DNA of 63,999 nucleotides from Aquimarina sp. RZ0 (GCF_008370685.1 NZ_VTZU01000043.1:1-63999); one strand, 5' to 3'; positions 18,261 to 28,406 are shown, counted from the first letter of the stretch. The notes: generated from the sequence alone by a model not told the origin. Numbers and translations are program-made.

Positions 18261-18422
18261 ATACCAGTTCTCAAATGAAATTACCGATTATAATCATTTC
18301 TTTTTGTTTCATACCTCAAAATAAAAAGCACTGATAGCGTTGCTATCTATGGATTTTCTTTTTCGTCTGAATTAGAAAGTAATTTGATTCAGTTTACGGT
18401 GATTTCATCTAAGAACAGGTAT
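18261..18422. mobile_element. Family C short palindromic element, copy C1 (162 bp)
   Basis: Left end ATACCAGTTCTCAAATGAAA and right end, read in reverse, ATACCTGTTCTTAGATGAAA are inverted repeats. GATAGC-GTT-GCTATC (18333-18347) is at the exact centre. It matches 57639-57801 over the full length and shorter copies at 27468 and 47007. It has no ORF. Confidence 0.88.
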
Positions 18423-18475
18423 AAGAAGATCACATAAGCGCTTTTGTAAATTCAAAAAAAGCTACTAGAAAACAA

Positions 18476-18832
18476 TTACGCGTGGTAATAACGTTCTCTA
18501 TAGATTTTTCCATCTTTCCATTCTGTAACAACAGTTTGTTCAGAAAGCATAGTACTGCCATCTTTAAGTTTTAGCTCCATCACAGCATCATAGAAAGAGT
18601 GATTGCCATTAACAGCAAAATTGTTTACCTCATATCTCACAAATTCTGAAAGCTGATTGGTTATAAAATCTTGTTCAAATTTTAGGTTGAACTCTTTCCC
18701 TTTCTTTGGAGAATTATTACTTTCTCTAAGCTCAACATCATCGTGTAAGTAGGTTTCCATTGCTTCAATAAATGCTCCTTTGGATAGTAATTGATGAACA
18801 TGTTTAAGGTTTTTTTCGATTATAGTTTCCAT
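18476..18832 (-). CDS. SnoaL-like (NTF2-fold) protein
   Basis: The 118-aa protein has the SnoaL-like layout: N-terminal helices (HQLLSKGAFIEAMETYLHDDVEL), a central strand region, and the C-terminal VVTEWKDGKIYRERYYH. Such proteins are small cytoplasmic enzymes or binding proteins; the substrate cannot be read from sequence. It is divergent from the AraC gene at 18958 with a gap of about 125 bp, which suggests shared control by that regulator (inference). Confidence 0.75.
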   Translation of the reverse strand: METIIEKNLKHVHQLLSKGAFIEAMETYLHDDVELRESNNSPKKGKEFNLKFEQDFITNQLSEFVRYEVNNFAVNGNHSFYDAVMELKLKDGSTMLSEQTVVTEWKDGKIYRERYYHA

Positions 18833-18957
18833 AATTATTTTTCTTAATGATTTATATAGGCAAATTTAAGAGTTGAAGGAAGGCTTAAAAATGAAGATTA
18901 TTCCTTATACATTGTAGATTTTTCTTTTTTTCACAAAATTTATTTGTTTATTTGAGG

Positions 18958-19803
18958 ATGCGACTGAATTATACAAGTTTGAAAGATGAGAGTTTGTTTA
19001 TTTTTACTGATTTTAATTGTTCTTCTTCATTAAACCTGTTACGTGATACCGGGCTTTATAAAATTATATGGAGTAAAGATTATTCTGTCAATATACGTGT
19101 TGATGGATCTCTGATAACGCTAAAAAAAGATCAGATTATCTTTTGTACACCACTTAATATATTAGAAATAGAAAAAAGTACGGAAGGTATGCTTTCATTA
19201 GTATTTAATAGAGAGTTCTATTGTATCAGAGATCACGACCAGGAAGTTTCGTGTAATGGTTTTCTTTTTTTTGGTTCTTCTGTTCCACAAGTATTATCAC
19301 TTAATGAAAAAGAAAAGGAAAGTTTCTCTATGCTCTTTTACTTTTTTAAGGAAGAATTTGAAAATAAAGATCATATACAGGGAGAAATGCTGAGAACCTT
19401 GCTAAAAAGGTTTCTCATTAAGTCCAGAAGACTTATAAAGAAAGATATATCAGAACCCGAATTGCCAAATAATCAATTAGATATCATCAGGCGATTTAAC
19501 ATTTTGATAGAGCAGCATTTTAGAGAAAAACATCAGGTTTCTGATTATGCTGAATTACTGTTTAGATCCCCTAAAACTTTATCTAATTTGTTTCGTAAAT
19601 ATAGCGATAAATCACCTCTAGCCATGATAAATGAACGTATTGTTCTTGAAGCTAAACGGTTATTGTTATATTCGGACAAGACTTCAGAAGAGATAGCGTA
19701 TGAACTAGGGTATAAAGAGGCGGGACATTTTTCTAAGTTTTTTAAGAAACATGTAAGTTATAGCCCTTCTGAGTTTAAAAGTAAAAAACTTCTAAACTCT
19801 TAA
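18958..19803 (+). CDS. AraC-family transcriptional regulator
   Basis: This is a 281-aa regulator with the AraC DNA-binding domain at about 180-280: VSDYAELLFRSPKTLSNLFRK, then ERIVLEAKRLL and TSEEIAYELGYKEAGHFSKFF followed by YSPSEFK. The N-terminal part is a sensor of about 160 residues without metal or ligand motifs that I recognise. ATG 18958 is preferred; TTG 18952 would add two residues. It is divergent from the SnoaL-like gene, the usual arrangement for an AraC regulator and its target. Confidence 0.88.
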   Translation: MRLNYTSLKDESLFIFTDFNCSSSLNLLRDTGLYKIIWSKDYSVNIRVDGSLITLKKDQIIFCTPLNILEIEKSTEGMLSLVFNREFYCIRDHDQEVSCNGFLFFGSSVPQVLSLNEKEKESFSMLFYFFKEEFENKDHIQGEMLRTLLKRFLIKSRRLIKKDISEPELPNNQLDIIRRFNILIEQHFREKHQVSDYAELLFRSPKTLSNLFRKYSDKSPLAMINERIVLEAKRLLLYSDKTSEEIAYELGYKEAGHFSKFFKKHVSYSPSEFKSKKLLNS

Positions 19804-20039
19804 CCCATTCACGAACGTCAAAAAAATAATTGTTTTCTGGTTATTTTATAAGGTAAATATTTTATCCCTTCTGTAATAAAATATTCTTTTTTTTCTTTTT
19901 GTAGAAAGAAAAAATAGCGTATTATCAGGTGTTAATATTGATGTATTCAATATAATAAGGATAAGCATTTTGATAATTTTGTTAAAAGCTTTTGTGCCTG
20001 TAAGAAAATACAGATAATTATAAAAAGCAAGCTAAAAAA

Positions 20040-20104
20040 TTGAAGTTAAAGGTTGTTAAAAAAGGGGGTATTTCCCCTTATTATTGATTTTTTTGCAACT
20101 TCAA
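20040..20104 (+). promoter_or_regulatory. Structured element with nested stems (TTGAAGTT and GGGG-TATTT-CCCC)
   Basis: TTGAAGTT (20040-20047) pairs with AACTTCAA (20097-20104); inside, GGGG (20065-20068) pairs with CCCC (20074-20077) over TATTT. In such AT-rich DNA the G5/C4 pair is conspicuous. It lies about 70 bp before a + strand terminator with no gene between, so it may be part of a short RNA. The rest of the 19804-20216 gap shows nothing else. Confidence 0.4.
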
Positions 20105-20174
20105 ATTTTAAGGGTTGTGAACTTCCCCAAAGTTTATAGTCTTATTTGAACAAACTTAACCAACACATTTGTAA

Positions 20175-20205
20175 AAGAGGCTGTTTTTGAACAGCCTCTT
20201 TTTTT
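20175..20205. terminator. Strong bidirectional terminator hairpin
   Basis: AAGAGGCTGTT (20175-20185) pairs with AACAGCCTCTT (20190-20200), with T7 on the + strand side. It is 12 bp beyond the stop of the OmpA-like gene on the - strand, where it also ends in a shorter T-run. Confidence 0.85.
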
Positions 20206-20216
20206 AGTTTCGATGG

Positions 20217-21038
20217 CTATTTTGATGCACCATTTTTCATGTTATTTTTGACTAATCCATAAAATTCATCAAATCTGGGATCAATAATAATTCTGGTTAC
20301 AGTTTCAATTCCTTCTGTTGCATATTCACTTTTTCCTAAAGCTTCCATTTTTTTAGGATCTACTTCATACTCATTTTGTAATACTCTAATTACAGATGCA
20401 GCTTGTCTGGCGCTAAGATCCCAGTTGTCCAGAAGCTTTTTACCATCTAATTTTAGCGCATTGCTATTACCTTCTACAGTGATCTTGAGAGTAGGGTTGG
20501 CATTAAGAGTAGTGGCAATCTTTGCCAGCATAGGTTTAGCTTTACTATCAACTATATAGTTTTTATCATTTTCTCCAAAAAGAGTAGTATTAGGAACAAC
20601 AATAAAAATAGTACCATTGCTAATTTTTATATTATCACCGCCAATAGCATTTTTAAACATACTAAATACTGCAAGATTAATAGAATCATTCGAAGTAATG
20701 GCATCATTGATCGCATTTAATTGCTTATCTTTTTCTTTGATAATCTCCTGAGAAGTCTGAAGATTAGACGCCTTTTTATTAGACAGTTCCGTAAAACTAC
20801 TCATATTTGTTAATAGAGAGGCATTCGTTTCTTTTAGATCTTTTACCTGTATTTCCATTGATTTGGCTTTTGACTCACTTACTTTTTCTCTTTTGCGAGC
20901 ATCAGTGAGTTCTCCTTTTGTAGTTTTTAATTCCAGTCTAAGCTTATCAATCTCTTCTAATAAATCTTTTTTCTTTTGTGCGTGTACTACAGAATTGGTT
21001 AATAAGAGTACAGCTGCAAATAAAATAATGTTTCTCAT
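20217..21038 (-). CDS. OmpA-family protein with N-terminal coiled coil
   Basis: Starting at the ATG 21038 gives a 273-aa protein with a signal peptide (MRNIILFAAVLLL... cleaved after HAQ), a Lys/Glu-rich coiled coil (about 22-110) and a C-terminal OmpA-like peptidoglycan-binding domain (about 130-255: TLFGEN, ITVEGNSNA, NWDLSARQAASVIRVL, GKSEY). The longer frame from 21101 adds residues before the signal peptide and is less likely. It should sit in the periplasm, anchored to peptidoglycan. A lipoprotein gene lies 66 bp upstream on the same strand; the two are likely co-transcribed and end at the terminator at 20175. Confidence 0.88.
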   Translation of the reverse strand: MRNIILFAAVLLLTNSVVHAQKKKDLLEEIDKLRLELKTTKGELTDARKREKVSESKAKSMEIQVKDLKETNASLLTNMSSFTELSNKKASNLQTSQEIIKEKDKQLNAINDAITSNDSINLAVFSMFKNAIGGDNIKISNGTIFIVVPNTTLFGENDKNYIVDSKAKPMLAKIATTLNANPTLKITVEGNSNALKLDGKKLLDNWDLSARQAASVIRVLQNEYEVDPKKMEALGKSEYATEGIETVTRIIIDPRFDEFYGLVKNNMKNGASK

Positions 21039-21104
21039 AAGTATATGTGATTTGTTGCAATTGCTAATGTAAAACTTTTTTATAATTAATAGAAAAACCA
21101 AGCG

Positions 21105-21527
21105 CTATGATTTCTCTAAAAGCTTTTTGGCATTGTCAATACTGGCATTGATTTGATCTCTCAATTTGTTGACTTCTATTTTTTCTTCTCTTAGTATTTC
21201 TAACTTGAGATTAAATTCTTCTTCATCCTCTGGTGTTACATTTTCATTGTGAGGGAACTTATTGCTAAAATCACTCATCCAATTCATCATAAAATCATAG
21301 GAGTCTTTTAATTTTTTTTGTGCATTGGCATATGTTTGCCCGGTACTGGTAGTATCTATTTTAGCTTCTAAATTCTTAATAAGGGAACTCATTTCTCCCA
21401 TTTTTGGCATTACCTCATCATGCACATCGATAACTTTTTGCATTAAATCATCAAATTCTTGTTCTTCCTTACTTAACTGATTACAAGAAACTATCAGTAA
21501 AATGAGCGAAATAATACATTGTTTCAT
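21105..21527 (-). CDS. Small coiled-coil lipoprotein
   Basis: The 140-aa protein has a lipoprotein signal peptide with lipobox LIVSC (Cys15) and an otherwise helical, highly charged sequence with heptad-like repeats (about 20-140). No enzyme motif is present. It precedes the OmpA-like gene by 66 bp. Role unknown; envelope attachment with its neighbour is plausible. Confidence 0.8.
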   Translation of the reverse strand: MKQCIISLILLIVSCNQLSKEEQEFDDLMQKVIDVHDEVMPKMGEMSSLIKNLEAKIDTTSTGQTYANAQKKLKDSYDFMMNWMSDFSNKFPHNENVTPEDEEEFNLKLEILREEKIEVNKLRDQINASIDNAKKLLEKS

Positions 21528-21753
21528 ATATTTTTTTTGAAATTTGGTAAAAATAAAGCTTTTCGGGTTTCCAAAAAAACAATATTGTTTCTATAGTTTT
21601 AAATTCCTTCAATGGTGGTACTAAAGTAACAGACTTTTTTGAGTATATTTTCTGGTTCCATGTAGTTTTCCATTTAGAAGTACCTGGTTGCCTAATAAAA
21701 TATCCTGCATGCAAAGAGTATGCTTGTTCTGACCAGTACATAATTAGTATACA

Positions 21754-23010
21754 TTAAGTGTTAAGCGTTTTTATTTTTTGAGATGTACGTTTTAGATATT
21801 CAACCAGGATGATCAGAAGAAGGCTTACTCCAAAAAGAGGGAAAATTATAGATAAAATCAATAATACGAGTATAATACCATAGCCCAACTTAAAAGAAGC
21901 CGGAACTTTAGGAACTCCCCAACTTTTCTTTCTTTTTCTAAGGATATAAGATGCAATGGCTGATAGGCTCATTATAGCCAGAATGACTGCGGTAAAGAAC
22001 ATTAACCACCAGTTCCAATTCCCAAATTCACCCTGATGAAATGCCATAAACCACATTCTTCCTCTCATCAGAACGCCCACATCTTTCCAGGTGAGATGTG
22101 CTATTTGAGCTCCAGAATATTGATCAAAATGAATTTTTTGTTGGGATGATAAATTAGATGGATTAAAATTAGATACACTAAATACTCCTTTTGGGCCTCT
22201 TGGAAAACTAAGACTTACCTGACCGGGAAGTTGTAACTCTTTGGCCTTTGCGACCATTTGATCAAGTGTCAAAGCATTTTCTAATGGATTTGATAATAAT
22301 TGTTTTCCTTGCCAGGAAGCAGGATAACCAGTATTTGTTATTTTTTGTACTTGTTTAAAATTGTTTCCAAAAACATCGGTCCAGGGAAAACCTCCTGCTA
22401 GAATCATTAATAATAATACAGATATCCAAAATCCTGAAATCGCATGTATATCTCGATAAAAAGTTCTTCTATCTATATTCGTTCGAGGAATGAAATATCC
22501 TTTTATTGCCCACTTATTTTGCGGCCACCAGACATATAACCCTGTTAGGATTAATACGACCATCCAACTCGCTATAAGTTCTATGATTTTAGTTCCGAAT
22601 GCACCCATTAACAATTCTCCGTGCAGTTTTCTCACCAGATACATGTCTGTTTTTTTACCAATAATTTCACCAGAAACGTTCCCGGTATATGGATTTATGT
22701 ATAAACTGCTTTTTCCTCCAAATCTACCCGAGACAAATTCTGTAGCCTGATTAGGAGCGGTAGGGATGATTATAGTATTGGGTTTTTTTATAGCATTCTT
22801 ATTTGCTATTCCCCATTGTTCCTGGAAAGATAAGGATGTCTCCTGTACAATTACTTCTTTTATATGTTTTTGTCGTGGGGTCTCATAATCAGATTTAAAC
22901 AAATATATGGCTCCAGTTATAGAGAGTATTAGTACAAAAGGAAGCGAAATTAATCCAGCTATAAAATGCCATTTCCATAACCAGGTATTTAATATTGATT
23001 TTTTTTTCAT
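21754..23010 (-). CDS. PepSY-associated TM helix membrane protein (iron-uptake associated)
   Basis: The 418-aa protein begins with the typical WLWKWHFIAGL helix and has about four membrane helices, with periplasmic PepSY-type regions between (TGNVSGEIIGKKTD, YLVRKLHGELL) and later MAFHQGEFGNWNWW. Proteins of this type occur next to siderophore TonB receptors and are thought to act in ferric-siderophore reduction. It lies 65 bp after the broken TonB receptor gene on the same strand, so it is part of that operon. Confidence 0.88.
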   Translation of the reverse strand: MKKKSILNTWLWKWHFIAGLISLPFVLILSITGAIYLFKSDYETPRQKHIKEVIVQETSLSFQEQWGIANKNAIKKPNTIIIPTAPNQATEFVSGRFGGKSSLYINPYTGNVSGEIIGKKTDMYLVRKLHGELLMGAFGTKIIELIASWMVVLILTGLYVWWPQNKWAIKGYFIPRTNIDRRTFYRDIHAISGFWISVLLLMILAGGFPWTDVFGNNFKQVQKITNTGYPASWQGKQLLSNPLENALTLDQMVAKAKELQLPGQVSLSFPRGPKGVFSVSNFNPSNLSSQQKIHFDQYSGAQIAHLTWKDVGVLMRGRMWFMAFHQGEFGNWNWWLMFFTAVILAIMSLSAIASYILRKRKKSWGVPKVPASFKLGYGIILVLLILSIIFPLFGVSLLLIILVEYLKRTSQKIKTLNT

Positions 23011-23075
23011 AATGTTAGGTTTTAGATTTTCAAGATTGTATAAATCCTGAAAGTCAGTATATATAGGTCATTATA

Positions 23076-25407
23076 TTAAAAACTACATCTCACTCCGAGG
23101 TGAAAAGCTCTTGGATTTCCGATGGTGAAACTATTTTCATTTCTGAATCTGTTATATGAGGCTCTTGCAGCATATAATTCATCAAAAACATTTAAGGCAT
23201 GAGCCCATATCTCAAATCCTTTGTGGTTGATAGCGGCTCTAAGATTAAAAACACTGTGACCATCATAAGTAGCTGTGCTAAAAGTTCCATCTTCATTTTC
23301 TATCTGATTTTCGAAACTGGTATTATATGCTCCAATGAGTTCGTGTTCTGCAGTAATGTTGAAATCTATAATCCTAAAATCTTTTCGATATGTAATCAAA
23401 GAAGTACCTAGCAGATTAGGGGCAGTTTCTCTTTCTGTGTCAGAATAGTCTATCCCACTATCAAAAAAGTCTATATATCTATGTTTTGCATAACTACCAT
23501 TATGGGTAACAGATATTTCTTTAACTGGGCGCCAGGTAATGCCATATTCAACACCATAAGATCTTGTTTTACCAGCATTGGTGTTAAAAAAAATATCATC
23601 TTCATCCCTTAGGGTGATCAAGGTGTTTTTTCCTTCTAGTACATATAAAGCAGCATCAAAAGTAAGGCTTGATGGAATTGAAAAATAGCCTCCAATTTCA
23701 TAATTGTCATACCTGCTGGGTTTTATTCCTATTACTTCATTTCGATTGCGATACAAGGTAGAAACCTGAGGAGGGGTAAATCCCTGAGAATAATTTGCAT
23801 AAATACCTTTACTACCAGAAAAATTGTAAATTAACACCAATTTTGGGAGTAAGATTATTAAAAGTATCTACAGCATCCTCTACACCGGCAATGCCTTCTG
23901 CCTGGTTATCATAATCATATTCAAAACCATCATAACGTAAAGCTGCTGTTATTTTTAGCAGTTCTAATGGAGATATTTCATATTGTAAGAAACCTGCATA
24001 ATTAAAAATATCTGCTTCATAGTTTAATATATAATCTCCGGAATTGATACTAAAATCAATATTTCTTCCTGTTTCTGGATTGACAATGACGTTGGTAGAT
24101 TCTGCAACGTATTTTTGCGGCGAGAAATCGCTGGTTGCCCCTACAATGAAAGAAGAATTGGCAAAATTAAAATCTAGCTTGTGCTGAATAAGCCCTACAA
24201 AACTTCTAAATTGATTAGAATTTACTTCTCCAGAACCAAATCCGGTTAATTGTCCAATATTTCTGAATTGACGAATCCTGTATGAGGGATTCTGATCCAT
24301 TTTATTATCCCTGAAAACAAAATTAAAGGATGTTTTATTTTTATCATTCCAGAATTTATCCAAAGTAGATCTAAGCCTAAATGCTAATGCATCTCTTTCT
24401 GTAAATGTTTGATCACTTTCAAAATTACCCCCAAAATAATCTGATTCACTAAGAGAACCTGACATATCTGATCTGTAATCCGTAATATCAAGAACGGTTG
24501 TCCATTTTGCTGTGGCAGAAAAATCATATACCGTCTTAAATGTAAAGGCTAGTTTTTCATAATTACTATGTTCTATTGGTCCATTTTCTCGATGTACATA
24601 ATGACTTCCTATATAGAACCCTAGGGCATCACTGGTCGTGTCAGAAATTTCTAATTCATAGCGAGATAATCCTATATCGTTGGTTTGAAATCCAATACTC
24701 CCAGTAAGTTTTTCTGTAGGTTGTTTTGTGATAAAATTAAAACTACCTCCGATAGATTCACTACCATAGATACTAGAAGCAGGGCCTTTTAATACTTCTA
24801 CGCGACCATACGATATATCATTCATTTCTAACAAGGCATTATGATTAAACACGGATGTCGGTCGTATCTGCAATCCATCTTCCAGGTATAAAAAGAGCGC
24901 TTTTGTAGAAATAGGAGATCGTACTGCCATAAAATGTTGTTCATTGCTGGCAGCTCTTGATGTGGACATAAAAACTCCAGGAACTTGATTTACTAATTGA
25001 TCGATACCAAAAGCTTTGGTTTCTTCAATAGTTTTGGTAGAAATTGTTGAAATTGATCCTGGTACTTCAGAACGTTTTTGTATTTCTCGACTGGCAGAAG
25101 TAACGAGTACTTCGTCCAATGCTACATTATCTTCTGTAAGCCTGATCACATTTGTCGAACTGATAAGTATTACTTTTTTAGTAGTATATCCCAAAAAACT
25201 TACGGTAACTACATTGGAGTCCTGTAGTGTTATGGTAAAAAAACCTTCAGCATCACTCATTACACCATTATTGGGGTTGTCTGATGCTACAATGGTCGCT
25301 CCGGGTAATGGATTGTTTGAGTTATCTACTATTTTTCCGTTAAATGATTGTGCATAGCTATTTATTCCTAAGATGAATAGAATAGCAAAAGTTATTGTTT
25401 TTTTCAT
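23076..25407 (-). pseudogene. TonB-dependent outer-membrane receptor interrupted by a frameshift
   Basis: Two overlapping frames make one receptor. Residues 1-531 (25407-23812) hold a signal peptide, a carboxypeptidase-regulatory-like domain (about 22-100), the plug (about 115-225) and the first barrel half. The second frame (23840-23076, about 250 aa) continues the barrel from SGSKGIYANYSQGFTPP to a terminal aromatic residue (CSF). The break falls at a run of five A on the + strand (23819-23823). With four, the junction would read GVNLQFSGSKGIYANY without a stop. So it is a one-base insertion, a slippage-prone tract, or a sequencing error. Substrate: siderophore or metal complex, judged by the PepSY neighbour. 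Confidence 0.9.
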
Positions 25408-25843
25408 TGTGTGTGGCGGGTATAATCATCATTCGTTATAACAATGATACGAATTGATGTATCTTGGTTTTAATATAAATATTGGTTTACAGTGTATGTT
25501 CCACTCCTGTTGTTATTGTTTCTTGGCAGAACACCGTTCTTGTTTTGGGATAAAGGGAATATGGTTTCAATCTCTGGTCTTTGGTTTTTTTTAACTCTCT
25601 TTAAAAGACATACAAACTACATTCAATGGTTTCATTGATTGAGGTAAGGTATTGCCAAACTTGTAGCATCAGCAGTGATAACTCTAATGAGATTCAACGC
25701 ATAATTTACCCCTTTTATTTTCTCTGTAGTACTTAATTATTCTTAATCTGAAATACTTAGCAGATTTTAGGGTTTTATAGCGAATCTATTGTTGACATCA
25801 TATCCGTTATACGTCGATGTCTACAATCATTTTTGAACCCTAA
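25408..25843. other. Gene-free region upstream of the TonB receptor
   Basis: About 435 bp with no ORF of substance. It must contain the receptor promoter. I looked for a known riboswitch-like core or a clear operator palindrome and saw none. Confidence 0.4.
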
Positions 25844-26260
25844 TCACGTATTTATACTACTGAATCTAATCTGCGAGAAGAAATTATTTTGAGGAGGGTG
25901 ATCAATATTTTTTGGAATATCTTCTGTGGATGTCTGTTTTAAACGCCAATGTTGCTTACAATCAATAAAGTAAGATGTATTGTATGCTAACTGTATAGTA
26001 CTATCTTGAAAAAACAATGGGATAAAAGCTTCTGTAATAGCTCCTGATTTAGCGTCATCAGAAGATGTAGAAGTCGTTGCTTTCATTTGACTCATTAAAT
26101 AACATTTTCCATTACAGTGCAGCTGCGGTCTTTCTTTATTCACACAGTATTTTTCTATAATAGTGGTAATATTTAATTGGTAGTACATAACAGAACTAAT
26201 TTCCATAACAGGTCTAATAGCAAATGAAGCAAATAGAAGTATAGAAAAAAAAATTCTCAA
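25844..26260 (-). CDS. Small exported protein with CNGKC motif, uptake-locus associated
   Basis: The 138-aa protein has an N-terminal hydrophobic segment (about 1-20), then YYQLNITTIIEKYCVNKERP followed by LHCNGKCYLMSQM (cysteines at about 38, 49 and 53). I recall similar short proteins beside TonB receptors in Flavobacteriia, without known function; the cysteine arrangement suggests metal binding. It is on the same strand and about 440 bp upstream of the receptor. It is exported or membrane-anchored. Confidence 0.6.
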   Translation of the reverse strand: MRIFFSILLFASFAIRPVMEISSVMYYQLNITTIIEKYCVNKERPQLHCNGKCYLMSQMKATTSTSSDDAKSGAITEAFIPLFFQDSTIQLAYNTSYFIDCKQHWRLKQTSTEDIPKNIDHPPQNNFFSQIRFSSINT

Positions 26261-26437
26261 TCGATCGGGATTTACATTTGCGCAAAGATACTATTTATGA
26301 ATTATATACACCTAACATAAGTTTACGTAAAAAAACTAAGAGAGTATACTACCTTGGTGCAGGCTGAGGCAATTATTAAAAAATATTTTGATTTTGAGGC
26401 AAGCTTCTGAACTTTTATATTTCTATTATCGAGTACA

Positions 26438-27364
26438 TTACAGTTTTATGACACAACTATAAATGCGACTAAGACCATTTTTATGAGAGTTCATAATTTT
26501 CAGGAGTTCTTCCAGGTTTCTATTGTGTGTATAGGTATCTTTAATATCACTTCTTTTACTAGTAAAATACAGCGTATTTGTGTTAACATCATAATATGGA
26601 CAATAATCCATTTTATCTGAGTTTAGATTGGTTAAGTTCTCTGCGTCAGACCAGTTTCCGTTTGTACTCTTTCTGGAAATGTATAGATCACCACTACCCA
26701 GACCATCTTTTCTTTTATAACCTCCAAAAATCAGAAAAGATTCATCAGGAGCTATATATGAATTGTATTCATAACCTTCTGTATTAATTGTTTCTTGCAG
26801 TGATATTGGTTCGTTGTATGTTTCATTTTTCCGGATGCTTACCAGGATATCATCTTTTCCTTTAGATATAGAGGCAGTACTGGTATAGTATATATTGCCA
26901 TTTTTAGCGATAGAAGGGTAGAATTCGTCCCCATCAGTATTAATTGGAGTTCCTATGTTCATAGGTGCTGACCAATCTGAAGAAATATTAGTTCTCTCAA
27001 TATACCAAATATCGTGATCTTTAGGCTCTTGTGTAGTTGGGGATTTAGGTCTGTTAGAAACAAAAAATAATTTTAATCCATCGGGAGAAAACATGGCTTC
27101 GAGATCGCGGTATTGACCTGAGAATGGTGCAACTTGTGGTGAAGACCATTGCTTTTCTTTTTTGACCACCTTAATAATAGTCGATAATTCTCCCAAATAT
27201 CCCTGTGCGGTAAAATAAACTTCATCTTGGGTAGGAGAGATCGTAAAATCTCTTACATTAGGAAATTGTGAGATGATTTCGGGAAGTACAGGTTGTATTT
27301 TTAATTCCTGACTGTTAGAAAATTGTATAACAAGGAAGGATAATAATGCTGCAATTTTATACAT
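26438..27364 (-). CDS. Exported PD40/TolB-like beta-propeller protein
   Basis: The 308-aa protein has a signal peptide (1-18, ...SNSQ) and PD40 blades: DEVYFTAQGYLG, MFSPDGLKLFFVSNRP (about 95-110), DEFYPSIAKNGNIYYTS, PDESFLIFGGY, NTLYFTSKRSD. This is the TolB-like propeller seen in many Bacteroidota surface or periplasmic proteins. No T9SS tail is present, so it probably stays periplasmic. It stands alone; function unknown. Confidence 0.8.
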   Translation of the reverse strand: MYKIAALLSFLVIQFSNSQELKIQPVLPEIISQFPNVRDFTISPTQDEVYFTAQGYLGELSTIIKVVKKEKQWSSPQVAPFSGQYRDLEAMFSPDGLKLFFVSNRPKSPTTQEPKDHDIWYIERTNISSDWSAPMNIGTPINTDGDEFYPSIAKNGNIYYTSTASISKGKDDILVSIRKNETYNEPISLQETINTEGYEYNSYIAPDESFLIFGGYKRKDGLGSGDLYISRKSTNGNWSDAENLTNLNSDKMDYCPYYDVNTNTLYFTSKRSDIKDTYTHNRNLEELLKIMNSHKNGLSRIYSCVIKL

Positions 27365-27467
27365 ACTGGGGGTAGATTTTGATTGAAATTCTTAAAAATT
27401 AAAAATTATAAGCTTACTATAGTGTTAAATATTCCTTAAAATAGAGTTTTATACTATGTTCGATTTA

Positions 27468-27573
27468 ATACCATCCTCAAATGAAATCATCGCAAACTGA
27501 ATCAATTTCTTTTCTTTCTTGTCTGAATTAAAAAAAATGATGTTATCAGGTGATTTCATTTAAGAACTGGTAT
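27468..27573. mobile_element. Family C element, internally deleted copy C4 (106 bp)
   Basis: Left end ATACCATCCTCAAATGAAAT and right end, read in reverse, ATACCAGTTCTTAAATGAAA match family C ends. The interior retains AACTGAATCAATTT and GTCTGAATTAAAAAAAATGA but lacks the central palindrome. Confidence 0.75.
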
Positions 27574-27738
27574 GACAAGGTAAAACTTAAAAAAGAATGC
27601 TAAACTGACTACACGATTCTAAACTTTATTATTTTAAGATTTTTCTTTTTTTTAAAGTCAGAATCACTACTATCTGCATTTCTATCATATAAAATTAGTC
27701 ACTAAAAATATGTTCTTTTATTCGGTATAAAACTTTGA

Positions 27739-27837
27739 GGGTATGATAACCTATTTTTTTTGATTCAGTAACAGCAGATTAAATGGATCAAAAGAAACAT
27801 GATCATTGGGGAAAAATTATTATACTCAAAAAAGTTA
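27739..27837. repeat. Family E inverted-repeat unit, copy E1
   Basis: GGGTATGATAA at the left is complementary, with two mismatches, to TTATTATACTC at the right. The interior matches 29690-29779 closely. It lies just beyond a degraded T9SS gene end on the - strand. Confidence 0.7.
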
Positions 27838-27841
27838 GTAT

Positions 27842-27943
27842 TTAGAAAAAAGATTGCTTTTTCATAAATGTAATCACTTGATCATTAATGTTCAAAAAGT
27901 ATACTCCAGACGATAAAGCAACAATATCGATTACAGTAACTAA
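27842..27943 (-). pseudogene. Remnant of a T9SS C-terminal sorting domain
   Basis: Read on the - strand, 33 codons before a stop give TVIDIVALSSGVYFLNINDQ followed by VITFMKK, the last strands of a type A T9SS sorting domain (IDI..LSSGVYFL pattern). An in-frame stop lies directly upstream, and no other part of the gene remains. The same end is present at 29805 in shorter form. Confidence 0.7.
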
Positions 27944-28333
27944 TTAGTTAATTTAAGATATTGATAATAAGTTTTTTTGTGTTTTTGAAATTGTGTTTAA
28001 TTTGATGAAAACTCTCAGATCAGATTTTTTTGTATGTAAAATAACTAGAAATCAGTTAGATCGAGTTTGTGTTAAAAATTTGTAACCAAAATTGGCATTT
28101 TGTAATACTAATGGCTAACAACTTTTTAAAAAAGTCTTTGTTTTTTTATGAAAAAGAGTAGACTGATTAGTTTTAATTATTTTTTTAAAAATGTTGCGTT
28201 AAAACAGTAGCCTAATGATTGCTGTTTTGTAACTCCTGAAATTAAGATATTGATAGATAGATAACTACAATTATGTGTGGAATATGACATTATAAATGGT
28301 TAGTTTTAGAGGGGAATTTTTGTTTAAAAAAAC

Positions 28334-28347
28334 GTTAGATATCTAAC
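28334..28347. promoter_or_regulatory. 14-bp perfect palindrome upstream of lipoprotein gene
   Basis: GTTAGATATCTAAC is a perfect palindrome 60 bp before the start of the lipoprotein gene at 28407. Just after it, TACTTTTG (28370-28377) fits the Bacteroidota -7 consensus TAnnTTTG, though no matching -33 box is evident. An operator is a reasonable guess. Confidence 0.4.
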
Positions 28348-28406
28348 ATTTTAAAGAATTATTGCTGTTTACTTTTGCCCTAATTATTAACCTAAATATT
28401 ATTACC

